A DNA stretch of 40,000 bases, taken from the NCBI RefSeq assembly GCF_024972775.1, contig NZ_CP092282.1, positions 1 through 40,000 of the forward strand, in the 5' to 3' direction. Source of the DNA: Dehalobacter sp. DCM. GTDB taxonomy: Bacteria > Bacillota > Desulfitobacteriia > Desulfitobacteriales > Syntrophobotulaceae. This document shows positions 12,000-18,650 of the stretch, in pieces. Both the position numbers and the translations under genes were made by a program. Positions within the stretch are counted from its first letter, which is position 1. Every line of letters starts with the position of its first letter. The notes beneath the pieces are model-generated. The model made no database searches. It was not told the DNA's origin and saw only the letters and a list, made by a program, of their open reading frames with translations.

Positions 12000-12111
12000 A
12001 ATAAAGAGCAAAAAACGCTGTTAAAAGACAGCAAGAAACTGAATGAAAAATGGAGCCTATAGGCTTGTCTGGAGTTGTAGCCACCAATAATGCAAATTCG
12101 CCATCGATGGC
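11874..12111. repeat. Three copies of the dyad GCCAT-N2-ATGGC
   Basis: GCCATTCATGGC (11874-11885), GCCATCCATGGC (11899-11910) and GCCATCGATGGC (12100-12111) share the same 5-bp arms and differ only at the two central bases. The third copy is the exact centre of the 54-bp palindrome. The function is unknown. A binding site for a dimeric protein or remnants of a small repeated palindromic element are both possible. Confidence 0.65.
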
Positions 12112-12132
12112 GAATTTGCATTATTGGTGGCT
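12079..12132. repeat. Perfect 54-bp palindrome
   Basis: The two halves meet at 12105/12106. Each base of the left arm (AGCCACCAATAATGCAAATT, then CGCCATC) is matched by its complement in the right arm without mismatch or loop. Flanking bases do not pair. No T-run follows, so it does not look like a normal terminator. Such a sequence could extrude as a cruciform, be bound by a dimeric protein, or fold as an RNA hairpin in a transcript. Confidence 0.9.
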
Positions 12133-12249
12133 GTTTGGAATATATGCTTTGATCAAGGATTAGAAAATGAAGCGACAATGAATGTTTTAGAATAAATTAA
12201 AACAAGACTTATATAGATGGTTGATGATAAAATAGGTATAGGATTCCAC

Positions 12250-12277
12250 TTGACATTGCCACCGGAAAAGGTAAAAT
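12250..12277 (+). promoter_or_regulatory. Predicted promoter of tRNA-Arg(CCU)
   Basis: A perfect TTGACA (12250-12255) is followed after 16 bp by TAAAAT (12272-12277). The tRNA starts 63 bp downstream, giving a leader of about 55 bases that would be removed by processing. The same transcript could continue into tadA. Confidence 0.6.
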
Positions 12278-12340
12278 AATAGAAGTCGGCTTTTAAGGAA
12301 ATAATTCTTTTGAGCCGCTTGGATTAATTAATAATCTGTC

Positions 12341-12419
12341 GGCCTCGTAGCTCAGGTGGATAGAGCGGGGGTTTCCTAAACCCTGTCTTGCGGGGGTTCG
12401 AGTCCTCCCGGGGCCACCA
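12341..12419 (+). tRNA. tRNA-Arg (anticodon CCU)
   Basis: The acceptor arms GGCCTCG (12341-12347) and CGGGGCC (12409-12415) pair with one G-U, followed by discriminator A and encoded CCA (12417-12419). The anticodon stem GGGTT / AACCC encloses a loop that reads CCT. The T-loop GGGGGTTCGAGTCCTCC is normal. The variable region is short, as expected for class I. Confidence 0.95.
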
Positions 12420-12490
12420 TTTAATTATTTTTCAGTACTGCACGGGGTTTAAAAACAGGAAGGTAACGGAAGGAGTCCATCACTGAGGAA

Positions 12491-12946
12491 ATGAAACATG
12501 AAGACTGGATGCGTTTCGCTTTGGAACAAGCCCAGAATGCTTTTGATCAGGATGAAATACCGGTCGGAGCTCTTATCGTCCATCAGGGGAAAATCCTATC
12601 TCTTGCTTTCAATGAAAAAGAACAAACCCAGGATCCCACAGCACATGCCGAGATATTGGCAATTCAGCGTGCTGCGAGGAAAATTGGCAATTGGCGGCTG
12701 ACTGATGCAACACTTTATGTTACATTGGAGCCATGCCCGATGTGTGCCGGTGCTATTGTTCAGTCGCGAATAAAACAATTGGTTTATGGTGCAACGGATG
12801 CTAAAGGCGGGGCAGTCGAATCGGTGATGAATGTTCTGAATAAGAACTGCTGGAACCATAAAGTCGACGTTATTGCCGGTATTTTGGAAGAAGAATGCGC
12901 AGCGCTTTTAAAAACCTACTTTCAAAATAAGCGAAGCAAACCGTGA
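12491..12946 (+). CDS. tadA: tRNA-specific adenosine deaminase TadA
   Basis: TadA deaminates adenosine 34 of tRNA-Arg(ACG) to inosine, so that one tRNA can read several arginine codons. The 151-residue protein carries the zinc-binding and catalytic motifs of the cytidine/deoxycytidylate deaminase fold: HAEI (His ligand and proton-shuttling Glu, near residues 53-56) and PCPMCAGA (two Cys ligands, near 83-90). The start ATG at 12491 has GAGGAA just before it and a stronger AAGGAG about 20 bp upstream. The N-terminus MKHEDWMRFALEQAQNA fits the family, which supports this ATG. In related genomes tadA is often followed by the SRP RNA and dnaX. Here the tRNA-Ser locus and a mobile element follow instead. 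Confidence 0.96.
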   Translation: MKHEDWMRFALEQAQNAFDQDEIPVGALIVHQGKILSLAFNEKEQTQDPTAHAEILAIQRAARKIGNWRLTDATLYVTLEPCPMCAGAIVQSRIKQLVYGATDAKGGAVESVMNVLNKNCWNHKVDVIAGILEEECAALLKTYFQNKRSKP

Positions 12947-12990
12947 AATAAATAGTTTAATACCTCATAAATAGTGTGATAATCGTATAT

Positions 12991-13148
12991 GGAGAAGTAG
13001 CGAAGTGGTCATAACGCACCGCACTCGAAATGCAGTGATATTATTGGATAGGTAGAACCCGCAAACCCTTGTAAAATTGGCGTTTCTGCGGAACAGGAAC
13101 AACTTAATACTTGCTATGTCTGCTCTAAAGGTCTGTCATTTTTCCGAG
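12991..13148 (+). pseudogene. Degenerate tRNA-Ser(CGA)-like unit 1
   Basis: GGAGAAGTA followed by a D-arm-like stretch and GCACTCGAAATGCAGT (16 bases identical to the intact tRNA-Ser at 13405-13420) form a clear 5' half of a tRNA-Ser with a CGA anticodon. The anticodon stem has a C-A mismatch. A normal variable arm and T-arm are missing, and about 100 bases of other sequence follow. At 13138-13147 the run TTTTTCCG can still pair with GGAGAAG using two G-U pairs. It is most simply a decayed tRNA gene. An unusual structured RNA cannot be excluded. Confidence 0.5.
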
Positions 13149-13193
13149 TAGCCTTTAGAGGAAGATAATATACTTTATTACACGGAGGCGTAC

Positions 13194-13341
13194 CGAAGCG
13201 GTCATAACGGAAACGACTCGAAACCGAATGCGATATCTGGAAGCCATAATCCTTAAACAGTTGACATGACTTGCTTTGCTGAGTCACCTTGACAACTTAA
13301 TACCCCAAGTTCTCTCCATCAGTTCTCTCCTTTTTCCGAGG
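13194..13341 (+). pseudogene. Degenerate tRNA-Ser(CGA)-like unit 2
   Basis: GGAGGCGTACCGAAGCGGTCATAACGG and a following ACGACTCGAAACCG resemble the 5' half of tRNA-Ser(CGA), but the anticodon stem no longer pairs well and no T-arm is present. It shares three landmarks in the same order with unit 1: the D-arm (GGTCATAACG), ACAACTTAATAC about 90 bases later, and TTTTTCCGAG at its end (13331-13340). The two units are therefore related to each other, and more distantly to the intact gene that follows. Confidence 0.5.
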
Positions 13342-13375
13342 GATATCTGAGACCTGATGTTTGGAGATATAATAC

Positions 13376-13467
13376 GGAGAAGTACCCAAGTGGTTGAAGG
13401 GTCTGCACTCGAAATGCAGTAGACCGGCTATACCGGTGCGAGAGTTCGAATCTCTCCTTCTCCGCCA
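13376..13467 (+). tRNA. tRNA-Ser (anticodon CGA), probable integration target
   Basis: The acceptor arms GGAGAAG (13376-13382) and CTTCTCC (13457-13463) pair fully, with discriminator G and encoded CCA (13465-13467). The anticodon stem CTGCA / TGCAG encloses a loop reading CGA. The long variable arm (ACCGGCTATACCGGT) and T-loop (GAGTTCGAATCTC) are intact. A tyrosine integrase gene starts its convergent 3' end only 82 bp away, so the 3' end of this tRNA is the likely left attachment site of the following element. Confidence 0.97.
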
Positions 13468-13476
13468 GAAAACCAG

Positions 13477-13510
13477 CGGTTTTCCTCAGTTTGAGGGAAG
13501 CCGTTTTTTT
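13477..13510 (+). terminator. Strong intrinsic terminator after tRNA-Ser(CGA)
   Basis: An 11-bp stem, CGGTTTTCCTC with GAGGGAAGCCG (two G-U pairs), and loop AGTTT are followed by seven T residues (13504-13510). It would end tRNA transcription before the convergent integrase gene. Confidence 0.88.
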
Positions 13511-13549
13511 CGTATTGTGCAGAGACGACTTGTTTATTGCATTTTTGGC

Positions 13550-14743
13550 TCAGACTGAATCATTATTTTTCTCCACCTCCTTTGCTGTTTCAATTACGAA
13601 ATTCAATCCCTCGATCATGGCTTGTGCTGAAGAAAGCTTCGAATTGTAATCCAGGTGAGCATAGATATTAGCTGTCGTTGAAAAGTCGCTATGGCCAAGC
13701 CAATCTTGAATCTGCTTCATCGAAACGTTGTTTGCCAGCAGCAAGCTGGCGCAACTGTGTCTGAGATCGTGGAAGCGTATCCTTCTGAGTCCATTGTTCT
13801 CCAAAAGCTTTGGGAAAGCTGTCGTCAAGTATCCTGGCCGAAGCCTGACACCCATTTCGTTGACACAAATATAGTCCAGGTAATCTTTACTATAGGATCT
13901 TCCGCAAAGTTTCCGATTGATTTCCTGCTGCTCTTTAGCTGCAAGAAGTTTCTCTTTGAAAGCTGGAACCAATGGCAGTGTCCTCATGCTGGACTTGTTT
14001 TTTGTAGAGTCCGATGCATGGATGATGTGTTTACCATCAATGTTAAATGATGTGACGGTGTGCTTTACCACTAATGAATTACTATTGAAGTCGATGGCGC
14101 TCCACTTGAGACCTACAATCTCACTTCTGCGCAATCCGTAAAATGCTCCCAAAAGGACTGGAAGTTCAAGATTCGTTCCTCTCACTAATTCAAAAAGTTG
14201 ATTTACTTCATGGCTGTCATAGAAGCTACCGACAAATCGCTCCTGTCGGGGCCGTTCTATCTTGCTGGCCGGGTTGACCGGAATCAGCTCAATCTTAACG
14301 GCATACTTCAGCGCTTTATGAATTACGGAGTGATAATGAATCACTGTGCTGGCCTTCACTCGCTTCAGCTGTAGCGTGTAAAAATCCTGGATATCCTTCG
14401 GCTTCAGATCAATCAGTTTGATTGCCTTTTCCTTAAAGTATGGGAGGATTGGCGATTTGCACATTCCAGCATAGCTTGCGTAAGTTGAAAGCTGAATTGT
14501 ACTTTTGGCGATCTCCAGCCACTGTTCAAGAAAAGCATGAAAGAGCATATCTTCTGTCGGTGTGGGGATTTCGGGAACGAAGTTCTTTCTTGCCTCCTGG
14601 AGAAGATCCTGAGCCCTTTTCTTGTTTCCCTTGACGGTCAAGCCGGTTGTGATCCATTTGCTCTTGCGTTTACCTTCATGGTTAGTGTAGTTCAGTACAA
14701 TATAGAAATTACCGTTTTTTTCTTGCAGGTGTCCTGCTACCAT
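13550..14743 (-). CDS. int: Tyrosine recombinase (integrase)
   Basis: This 397-residue site-specific recombinase would catalyse integration and excision of the element. The N-terminal part (1-55) resembles the AP2-like arm-binding domain of Tn916/phage integrases, followed by a SAM-like core-binding domain (about 65-160). The catalytic domain shows Arg205 in GLRRSEIVGLKW, His325 and Arg328 in RFHDLRHSCA, His351 in LGHSDF, and the nucleophile Tyr361 in ANIYAHLD. All key residues are present, so it should be active. AGGAGG lies 9 bp before the ATG at 14743. The gene is convergent with tRNA-Ser(CGA) and its stop lies 82 bp from the CCA end, as expected for an integrase next to its attachment site. 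Confidence 0.95.
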   Translation of the reverse strand: MVAGHLQEKNGNFYIVLNYTNHEGKRKSKWITTGLTVKGNKKRAQDLLQEARKNFVPEIPTPTEDMLFHAFLEQWLEIAKSTIQLSTYASYAGMCKSPILPYFKEKAIKLIDLKPKDIQDFYTLQLKRVKASTVIHYHSVIHKALKYAVKIELIPVNPASKIERPRQERFVGSFYDSHEVNQLFELVRGTNLELPVLLGAFYGLRRSEIVGLKWSAIDFNSNSLVVKHTVTSFNIDGKHIIHASDSTKNKSSMRTLPLVPAFKEKLLAAKEQQEINRKLCGRSYSKDYLDYICVNEMGVRLRPGYLTTAFPKLLENNGLRRIRFHDLRHSCASLLLANNVSMKQIQDWLGHSDFSTTANIYAHLDYNSKLSSAQAMIEGLNFVIETAKEVEKNNDSV

Positions 14744-14836
14744 TATTAAAACCTCCTTTGTTTGTAGCTCCGATTACCTGCCGTTGACACTTTGAGCGTA
14801 TCACGGGCAAGTTCCTTCGTGCAATGTTGTGGAGGT

Positions 14837-15067
14837 TCAAATTGATGGCTGCTCATTACCGACTCTGAGATATGATATGATGTGCGCTTTGGGGATGCGA
14901 TAGTTACGCCCAATTTTGACAAAGGTCACTTCACCATTTTTCAGTAGCTTATAACCTGTCTTGGTGCTGACACCAAGGATTTCACACATTTGATCAATAT
15001 TCATCACGTCGGGATAATCTTTGAGCATGAGGCTGTAGGCTTCCTTGCTGGATAAAGTATTGCTCAT
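14837..15067 (-). CDS. xis: Excisionase-like helix-turn-helix protein
   Basis: This small basic protein of 76 residues contains an excisionase/MerR-type helix-turn-helix: MNIDQMCEILGVSTKTGYKL, then a wing with VKIGRNYRIPKAHIISYL. Such proteins bind DNA near the attachment sites and direct the integrase toward excision, and many also repress or activate int. The start at 15067 (MSNTLSSKEAY) is preferred over an upstream ATG at 15085 because GGGAGG lies between them at good spacing. It lies 93 bp upstream of int on the same strand, the usual xis-int order. A structured leader precedes it. Confidence 0.85.
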   Translation of the reverse strand: MSNTLSSKEAYSLMLKDYPDVMNIDQMCEILGVSTKTGYKLLKNGEVTFVKIGRNYRIPKAHIISYLRVGNEQPSI

Positions 15068-15095
15068 GCAAAAACCTCCCTTCACTATATAGAAA

Positions 15096-15161
15096 TAGAA
15101 AACAGCCGCACCTGAATCAATCTTTCCGCATTAATTTGCGGGATTTTTCATGATGCGGCTG
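15096..15161 (-). terminator. Structured leader or terminator-like hairpin before xis
   Basis: Read on the minus strand, CAGCCGCA (15161-15154) pairs with TGCGGCTG (15110-15103), enclosing a second stem (CCGCAAATTAATGCGG, 15141-15126), and is followed by TTTTCTATTTC. It lies about 30 bp before the xis ribosome binding site. It could terminate upstream transcription or attenuate xis-int expression. The T-run is weak. Confidence 0.45.
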
Positions 15162-15313
15162 CTGTATTTGATTCTTGAGTTTGTGGATTGACCGGACAAG
15201 CGTGGGCTTCACGCTTTCATAGGACTTTCACCTCCCTCCATTCTGATGGCGGGCCGTACTCATTGCCTGCGACGGTTTGATCACGCTCGGACTGTGACTA
15301 TACGGAAGTATCA

Positions 15314-15439
15314 TTATCTGATGCACAAGGTCATGGCCAGCTGATCAGCCACGATCAGCATGTGGCAAAGGTATGGATCGCTCTCTTCTAGATTGAAGGT
15401 CATCGCGTACATGCCACCTGGCTTGTCCTTACGGCTCAT
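15314..15439 (-). CDS. Small hypothetical protein, 41 residues
   Basis: The frame starts ATG AGC CGT AAG and encodes MSRKDKPGGMYAMTFNLEES followed by DPYLCHMLIVADQLAMTLCIR. I recognise no family. AGGAG lies about 16 bp upstream, farther than usual. The sequence is not of low complexity and the stretch is otherwise empty, so it may be a real small gene between the sigma-like factor and xis, or the remnant of a larger one. Confidence 0.35.
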   Translation of the reverse strand: MSRKDKPGGMYAMTFNLEESDPYLCHMLIVADQLAMTLCIR

Positions 15440-15546
15440 ACACCAAAGGTATCCGGTTCTCCTATATGAAGTTGTCAAAGATCGCTTTTATGAGAAGATA
15501 AAAGTCCCTCTCATAAGCCATGAGAATTAGAAGCCTTTTTTGAACC

Positions 15547-15972
15547 CTATTCATCAAAATTTTTTAAATCTTTTTCTAGACTTCTCAGTGCCTGAGCAAT
15601 CGACTTGCAAACGGCCTTAACACTGACACCTTCTGCGTGGGCAATTTCTGACTTGCTCATCTCTAGAAAATAGAAAGCATAGATTCGTTTGGCCTGGATG
15701 TCCGGCAGATTGGAAATGGCAGCATGGAGTTCCTGCTTCGTCATCTTCCGCTCATAGATCTCATAGGGTGACATGGAGACAAAAATTGATTCATGCTCGA
15801 TCCCATCATCCCGATCCAGTGAATAGTGAGCTTTATTCCAGTGAACCTTTCTCTGGTAGTTCAGTTCTTTGCGTTTAGATTCTTCGAAGATTTCAGCGAT
15901 CTCATCATCAACCATGACAAAACAGTCATTCTCATAAAACGGGTATACTTCCCGCAGATTTATCTTTTTCAT
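15547..15972 (-). CDS. Sigma-70 family factor-like protein
   Basis: The 141-residue protein ends in a region 4-like helix-turn-helix: LPDIQAKRIYAFYFLEMSKS followed by EIAHAEGVSVKAVCKSIAQA. This is the pattern of sigma-factor-like regulators found in Tn916-type and related conjugative elements, where they help control excision and transfer genes. The N-terminal half contains no clear region 2, so it may be a regulator with only the DNA-binding part rather than a complete sigma factor. The second ATG (15972) is chosen because AAAGGAG is 2-3 bp from the first ATG but at good spacing to the second. A terminator on the same strand (16152-16196) separates it from the zinc-ribbon gene. Confidence 0.75.
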   Translation of the reverse strand: MKKINLREVYPFYENDCFVMVDDEIAEIFEESKRKELNYQRKVHWNKAHYSLDRDDGIEHESIFVSMSPYEIYERKMTKQELHAAISNLPDIQAKRIYAFYFLEMSKSEIAHAEGVSVKAVCKSIAQALRSLEKDLKNFDE

Positions 15973-16084
15973 TTTCATTCTCCTTTTTGTTTGCCGCTAA
16001 CAAGCCAAAACAAAAAGGAGGCGGTGGGCTGCGGCATCTCGGGGAGAGATGACAGTTAGGGTCATTTAGTGAGTTTTTTATTGA

Positions 16085-16118
16085 CATGACAGGCTCCTTT
16101 TAGCTGGAACCTGTCATG
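16085..16118. repeat. 9-bp inverted repeat upstream of sigma-like gene
   Basis: CATGACAGG (16085-16093) and CCTGTCATG (16110-16118) are perfect inverted repeats separated by 16 bp. They lie 113 bp upstream of the sigma-like gene start and could be an operator or an RNA hairpin. No T-run follows on either strand. Confidence 0.5.
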
Positions 16119-16151
16119 GGTGATTGCACTGCCCAAAAAGCTGATTACTGA

Positions 16152-16196
16152 ATAAAAAAGGCCGGATGATCCTCTCAAATTGAGTAATCATCCGGC
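16152..16196 (-). terminator. Intrinsic terminator, minus strand
   Basis: On the minus strand GCCGGATGAT (16196-16187) pairs perfectly with ATCATCCGGC (16170-16161), with an inner CTCAA/TTGAG stem, and is followed by CTTTTTTATT. It should end the transcript of the polymerase and zinc-ribbon genes. Confidence 0.85.
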
Positions 16197-16320
16197 GGTG
16201 GTAGCTCAGTGAATCGGCTCCGGTGCTCGGTATAGATTTTATTCAGTTGTACATTTCCTGCTTGTGCGGTGGTCGCTACTTTTTAAGTGCGCCGGTGCTC
16301 CATAAATCAGTAAACGTTGT

Positions 16321-16632
16321 TTATATCTGGTCTGCGATGACCGGAATAGTGGCCACTTTGCCGCACATCTCACACTTGATGGTGATGATGCCGACGCTGT
16401 CAGTAGTAACATCAAAAAGCCGCTTGCCACAATAAGGGCAGTTGATGGGTTTATAGAATTCATCGAAGGCTTCTTTTTCTGCTCCGAGGATGATTTCAGT
16501 GGTCCTCAGACAATCTGATTTATAAGGACAGGCCTTCGTGTTGCTGCATTTGATCAGGACCTTTAATCTTGAGCCATCTATGGTGTCAAACAGCCTTCTT
16601 TCTCGGTTGCATTTGATCTGAACATTTCTCAT
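16321..16632 (-). CDS. Cysteine-rich zinc-ribbon protein
   Basis: The 103-residue protein has two pairs of cysteines in a zinc-ribbon arrangement near its C-terminus, CPYCGKRL and CEMCGKV, and a further group (CSNTKACPYKSDC) in the middle. Similar small Cys-rich proteins are frequent in integrative elements of clostridia, but no molecular function is established. AGGAGGG lies 7 bp before the ATG, and the site overlaps the end of the upstream polymerase gene (18 bp gap), so the two genes are probably one transcription unit ended by the terminator at 16152-16196. Confidence 0.65.
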   Translation of the reverse strand: MRNVQIKCNRERRLFDTIDGSRLKVLIKCSNTKACPYKSDCLRTTEIILGAEKEAFDEFYKPINCPYCGKRLFDVTTDSVGIITIKCEMCGKVATIPVIADQI

Positions 16633-16649
16633 TTGTTATCCCTCCTGTA

Positions 16650-17894
16650 CTAGGCGTACATGATTCCGGGCATGATGACCTCATGGCTGCTGACTCCTGG
16701 AGTTTTGATGCTATCAAGCAGTGATGCTGAATAGATGGACCATTTGCCATAACGGTTGCGGATGGTTTCGATGGTGTCATCCAATTTTTCCAGCCTAGCC
16801 CACCTGGCAGCATCGTCAAAGAGCATCAGCTGCTGGGGCATGAACTTAGGTTCCAGGTTGATAGCGCGTACTGTAACAGCCCTCACATATGTATGCCAGT
16901 CGTTGTGTATTTCAAACAGATATTTTGCTGCCAGGGCGATCTCCATGGGGCTTTGGGTCGCCATGGGCAGCTGCATCTGATATTGACGATAGGATAGGTC
17001 TTTGTCCTTTACAGTGATCTGAACGCCATTAGCTTTCATGTCATGAACACGAAGACGGTGACTAATGTCCTGGGTTAGGTGGAGCATTACTTTCCAGACC
17101 TCATCATTGTTCTCCAGATCAGAGGTACAGGTTGTGCCGTGTCCGATGGACTTAACCGGGGAATAAAAGTCGTTTTTCATCACTCTGGACTGGTCCTCTC
17201 CGTTGGCAAAGAACCAAAGCATCTCACCGTTTTTCCCCAGAGTGCTCCGCAAGAAGTCTCTTGGCGCTTTAGCCAATTCTCCAATTGTCCGGATACCGTA
17301 GCGAGACAGCTTCCTGTCTGTAGCTCTGCCAACATAGAAAAGATCTGATACAGGCAGAAGCCAAACCTTCTCCTGATAATCGTCCCGACGGATGACGGTA
17401 ATGGCATCAGGTTTTTTCATGTCGCTGCCAAGCTTGGCAAAGATCTTGTTGTAGGAGACGCCAATGCTGACGGTGAGTCCGAGCTCTTCCCGAGTGGTTC
17501 GCCGGATCTCCTCAGCGATAGAAAGATCATTTCCGCAGACACCCTGGCTTCCTGTCACATCAAGCCAGCATTCATCCATGCCATAGGGCTCAACCTGATC
17601 CGTGAAACGCTGATAAATCTCCCGGGTGAGTTTGGAATACTTCAGGTATTGATCGTACTGGGGAGGTACCATCAGAAGATCCGGGCATTTCTGTTTGGCT
17701 TCCCAGTTGACCATGCCAGTCTTGATACCAGCCTTTTTTGCCTTTTCTGATTTGGCCAGTACAATACCGTGGCGATCTTCCGTGGAGCCGCAGACCGCGA
17801 TTGCTTTGTCCCGAAGTGCTGGATTCAGCATGATTTCTACCGATGCATAAAAGCTATTCAAGTCACTGTGCAGAATTGCTCGCTCGTTTTTCAT
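16650..17894 (-). CDS. Y-family DNA polymerase (DinB/UmuC-like)
   Basis: The 414-residue protein is a translesion DNA polymerase of the Y family. Catalytic acidic residues are visible: Asp11 in ILHSDLNSFYASVE and Asp107-Glu108 in PYGMDECWLDVTG. The little-finger domain occupies about residues 235-345. A sliding-clamp-binding motif, QLMLF, lies near 355, so it should dock on DnaN. The start at 17894 (MKNERAILHSD) is supported by AAAGGAG and by homology. Upstream in-frame codons to 17987 would cross the divergent promoter. Such polymerases are common cargo of integrative elements and may aid replication of damaged element DNA. It is divergently transcribed from the XRE repressor. Confidence 0.93.
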   Translation of the reverse strand: MKNERAILHSDLNSFYASVEIMLNPALRDKAIAVCGSTEDRHGIVLAKSEKAKKAGIKTGMVNWEAKQKCPDLLMVPPQYDQYLKYSKLTREIYQRFTDQVEPYGMDECWLDVTGSQGVCGNDLSIAEEIRRTTREELGLTVSIGVSYNKIFAKLGSDMKKPDAITVIRRDDYQEKVWLLPVSDLFYVGRATDRKLSRYGIRTIGELAKAPRDFLRSTLGKNGEMLWFFANGEDQSRVMKNDFYSPVKSIGHGTTCTSDLENNDEVWKVMLHLTQDISHRLRVHDMKANGVQITVKDKDLSYRQYQMQLPMATQSPMEIALAAKYLFEIHNDWHTYVRAVTVRAINLEPKFMPQQLMLFDDAARWARLEKLDDTIETIRNRYGKWSIYSASLLDSIKTPGVSSHEVIMPGIMYA

Positions 17895-17932
17895 GAAAAG
17901 CCACTCCTTTCCAGGGCTATGTAACATATTTG

Positions 17933-17961
17933 TTGACAGATGAAGTTGCGGTAGGTATAAT
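17933..17961 (+). promoter_or_regulatory. Consensus promoter of the XRE repressor operon
   Basis: A perfect TTGACA (17933-17938) and a perfect TATAAT (17956-17961) are separated by exactly 17 bp. The repressor start codon is 103 bp downstream of the -10. Such a consensus promoter in front of a repressor gene suggests it is held down by an operator. Confidence 0.9.
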
Positions 17962-17976
17962 GAAGATAACTTCATC
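17939..17976. promoter_or_regulatory. Probable operator dyad overlapping the promoter
   Basis: GATGAAGTT (17939-17947) and AACTTCATC (17968-17976) form a perfect 9-bp inverted repeat that spans the -10 region. Further ATGAAG / GAAGTT half-sites occur at 17961, 18001 and 18022-18036. The site is well placed for autoregulation by the XRE protein and for control of the divergent polymerase gene. Confidence 0.65.
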
Positions 17977-18063
17977 TTGTAACTCAATGTTAACAGGTCA
18001 ATGAAGATTAGTCAATATAAAAATGAAGTTGAAGAAGTTATATTCATTACAGGAGGCAAAGAA

Positions 18064-18501
18064 ATGAAAACTTTCTCAGAGAAAACCAAAGAAGCTCGTG
18101 AGGCATTAAGGCTAAATCAGCAGCAGTTGGGTGAGCTGGTCGGGGTGTCCAAGCGTTCCATTGCAGCCTATGAGACCACCGATACCAAGCCTCGCGGAAA
18201 TGTTGCGCGAAAACTCGCCGCTGCTCTGCAGGTGTCTGTGGATTATTTGCTGAATGATGAAATCACCGATCCGAAATATGGCATAGAAAAAGCTCCCTAC
18301 ATTGAGGAAGCTCGTGATCGTTTAGGGAATAAGGCGGCCAAGGAGATGAATGGCTTACTAGATCAGAATTTGGCCCTCTTTGCCGGTGGTGAACTGGATC
18401 AGGAAGCAAAGGACGCTTTTTTCGAAGCAGTAATGAAGGCTTACTTGAAGTGTAAGGATGAAGCCAGAAATACCTATAGTCCAAAAAAGAAAGGCGAATA
18501 A
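18064..18501 (+). CDS. XRE-family transcriptional repressor
   Basis: Residues 5-65 of this 145-residue protein form a Cro/C1-type helix-turn-helix (TKEAREALRLNQQQLGELVG, then VSKRSIAAYETT). The remainder is helical and may dimerise. With the ImmA-type protease that follows, it resembles the ImmR/ImmA immunity pair of ICEBs1, where the repressor holds the element quiescent and the protease cuts it after DNA damage or a signal. The ATG at 18064 follows AGGAGG at good spacing. An upstream in-frame ATG at 18001 lies in the operator region and has no ribosome binding site. The function in this element is inferred from family and order. Confidence 0.88.
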   Translation: MKTFSEKTKEAREALRLNQQQLGELVGVSKRSIAAYETTDTKPRGNVARKLAAALQVSVDYLLNDEITDPKYGIEKAPYIEEARDRLGNKAAKEMNGLLDQNLALFAGGELDQEAKDAFFEAVMKAYLKCKDEARNTYSPKKKGE

Positions 18502-18650
18502 ATATATTTGCGAACTATCTAAACTGAGATCCTATTTCTCGCGTACTGCAATCTACGAGTCCGTATTTTTGGACAGTCAATTTGCTTTAATGGATTTAAG
18601 GAAATCGGTCCTGGATGAGCGTTTATTTCAGATCAATTGAAGGTGATTAC

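Larger units (their letters stand above)
11800..12340. other. Non-coding stretch between two tRNA genes
   Basis: No convincing protein gene is seen. Short open frames on both strands have no good start and overlap the repeats. The stretch holds the terminator of tRNA-Ser(UGA), the tRNA-end repeats, the GCCAT dyads and the 54-bp palindrome. From 12250, TTGACA and TAAAAT (12272-12277) at 16-bp spacing form a likely promoter for tRNA-Arg. Confidence 0.7.
15068..15546. other. Intergenic stretch between xis and sigma-like gene
   Basis: Apart from the structured leader (15096-15161) and the 41-residue frame (15314-15439) I see nothing convincing here. The part 15440-15546 is a leader after the sigma-like gene with no clear hairpin and T-run. 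Confidence 0.5.
15973..16320. other. Intergenic stretch with terminator and dyad
   Basis: No gene is supported here. It holds the minus-strand terminator, the 9-bp inverted repeat and, by position, the promoter of the sigma-like gene, for which I see no strong consensus. Confidence 0.5.

Noticed and set aside
11860-12178. Minus-strand frames of 75 and 99 codons across the repeats near the tRNA-Arg gene
   Set aside because: They run through the tRNA-end repeat and the 54-bp palindrome, lack a ribosome binding site and resemble nothing known.
13368-13373. TATAAT directly before tRNA-Ser(CGA) as its promoter
   Set aside because: It is only 2 bp from the tRNA 5' end, so transcription from it would start inside the tRNA.
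12947-13375. SRP RNA gene expected downstream of tadA
   Set aside because: I looked for the conserved SRP Alu and S-domain patterns and did not find them. The stretch is explained by tRNA-Ser-like units.
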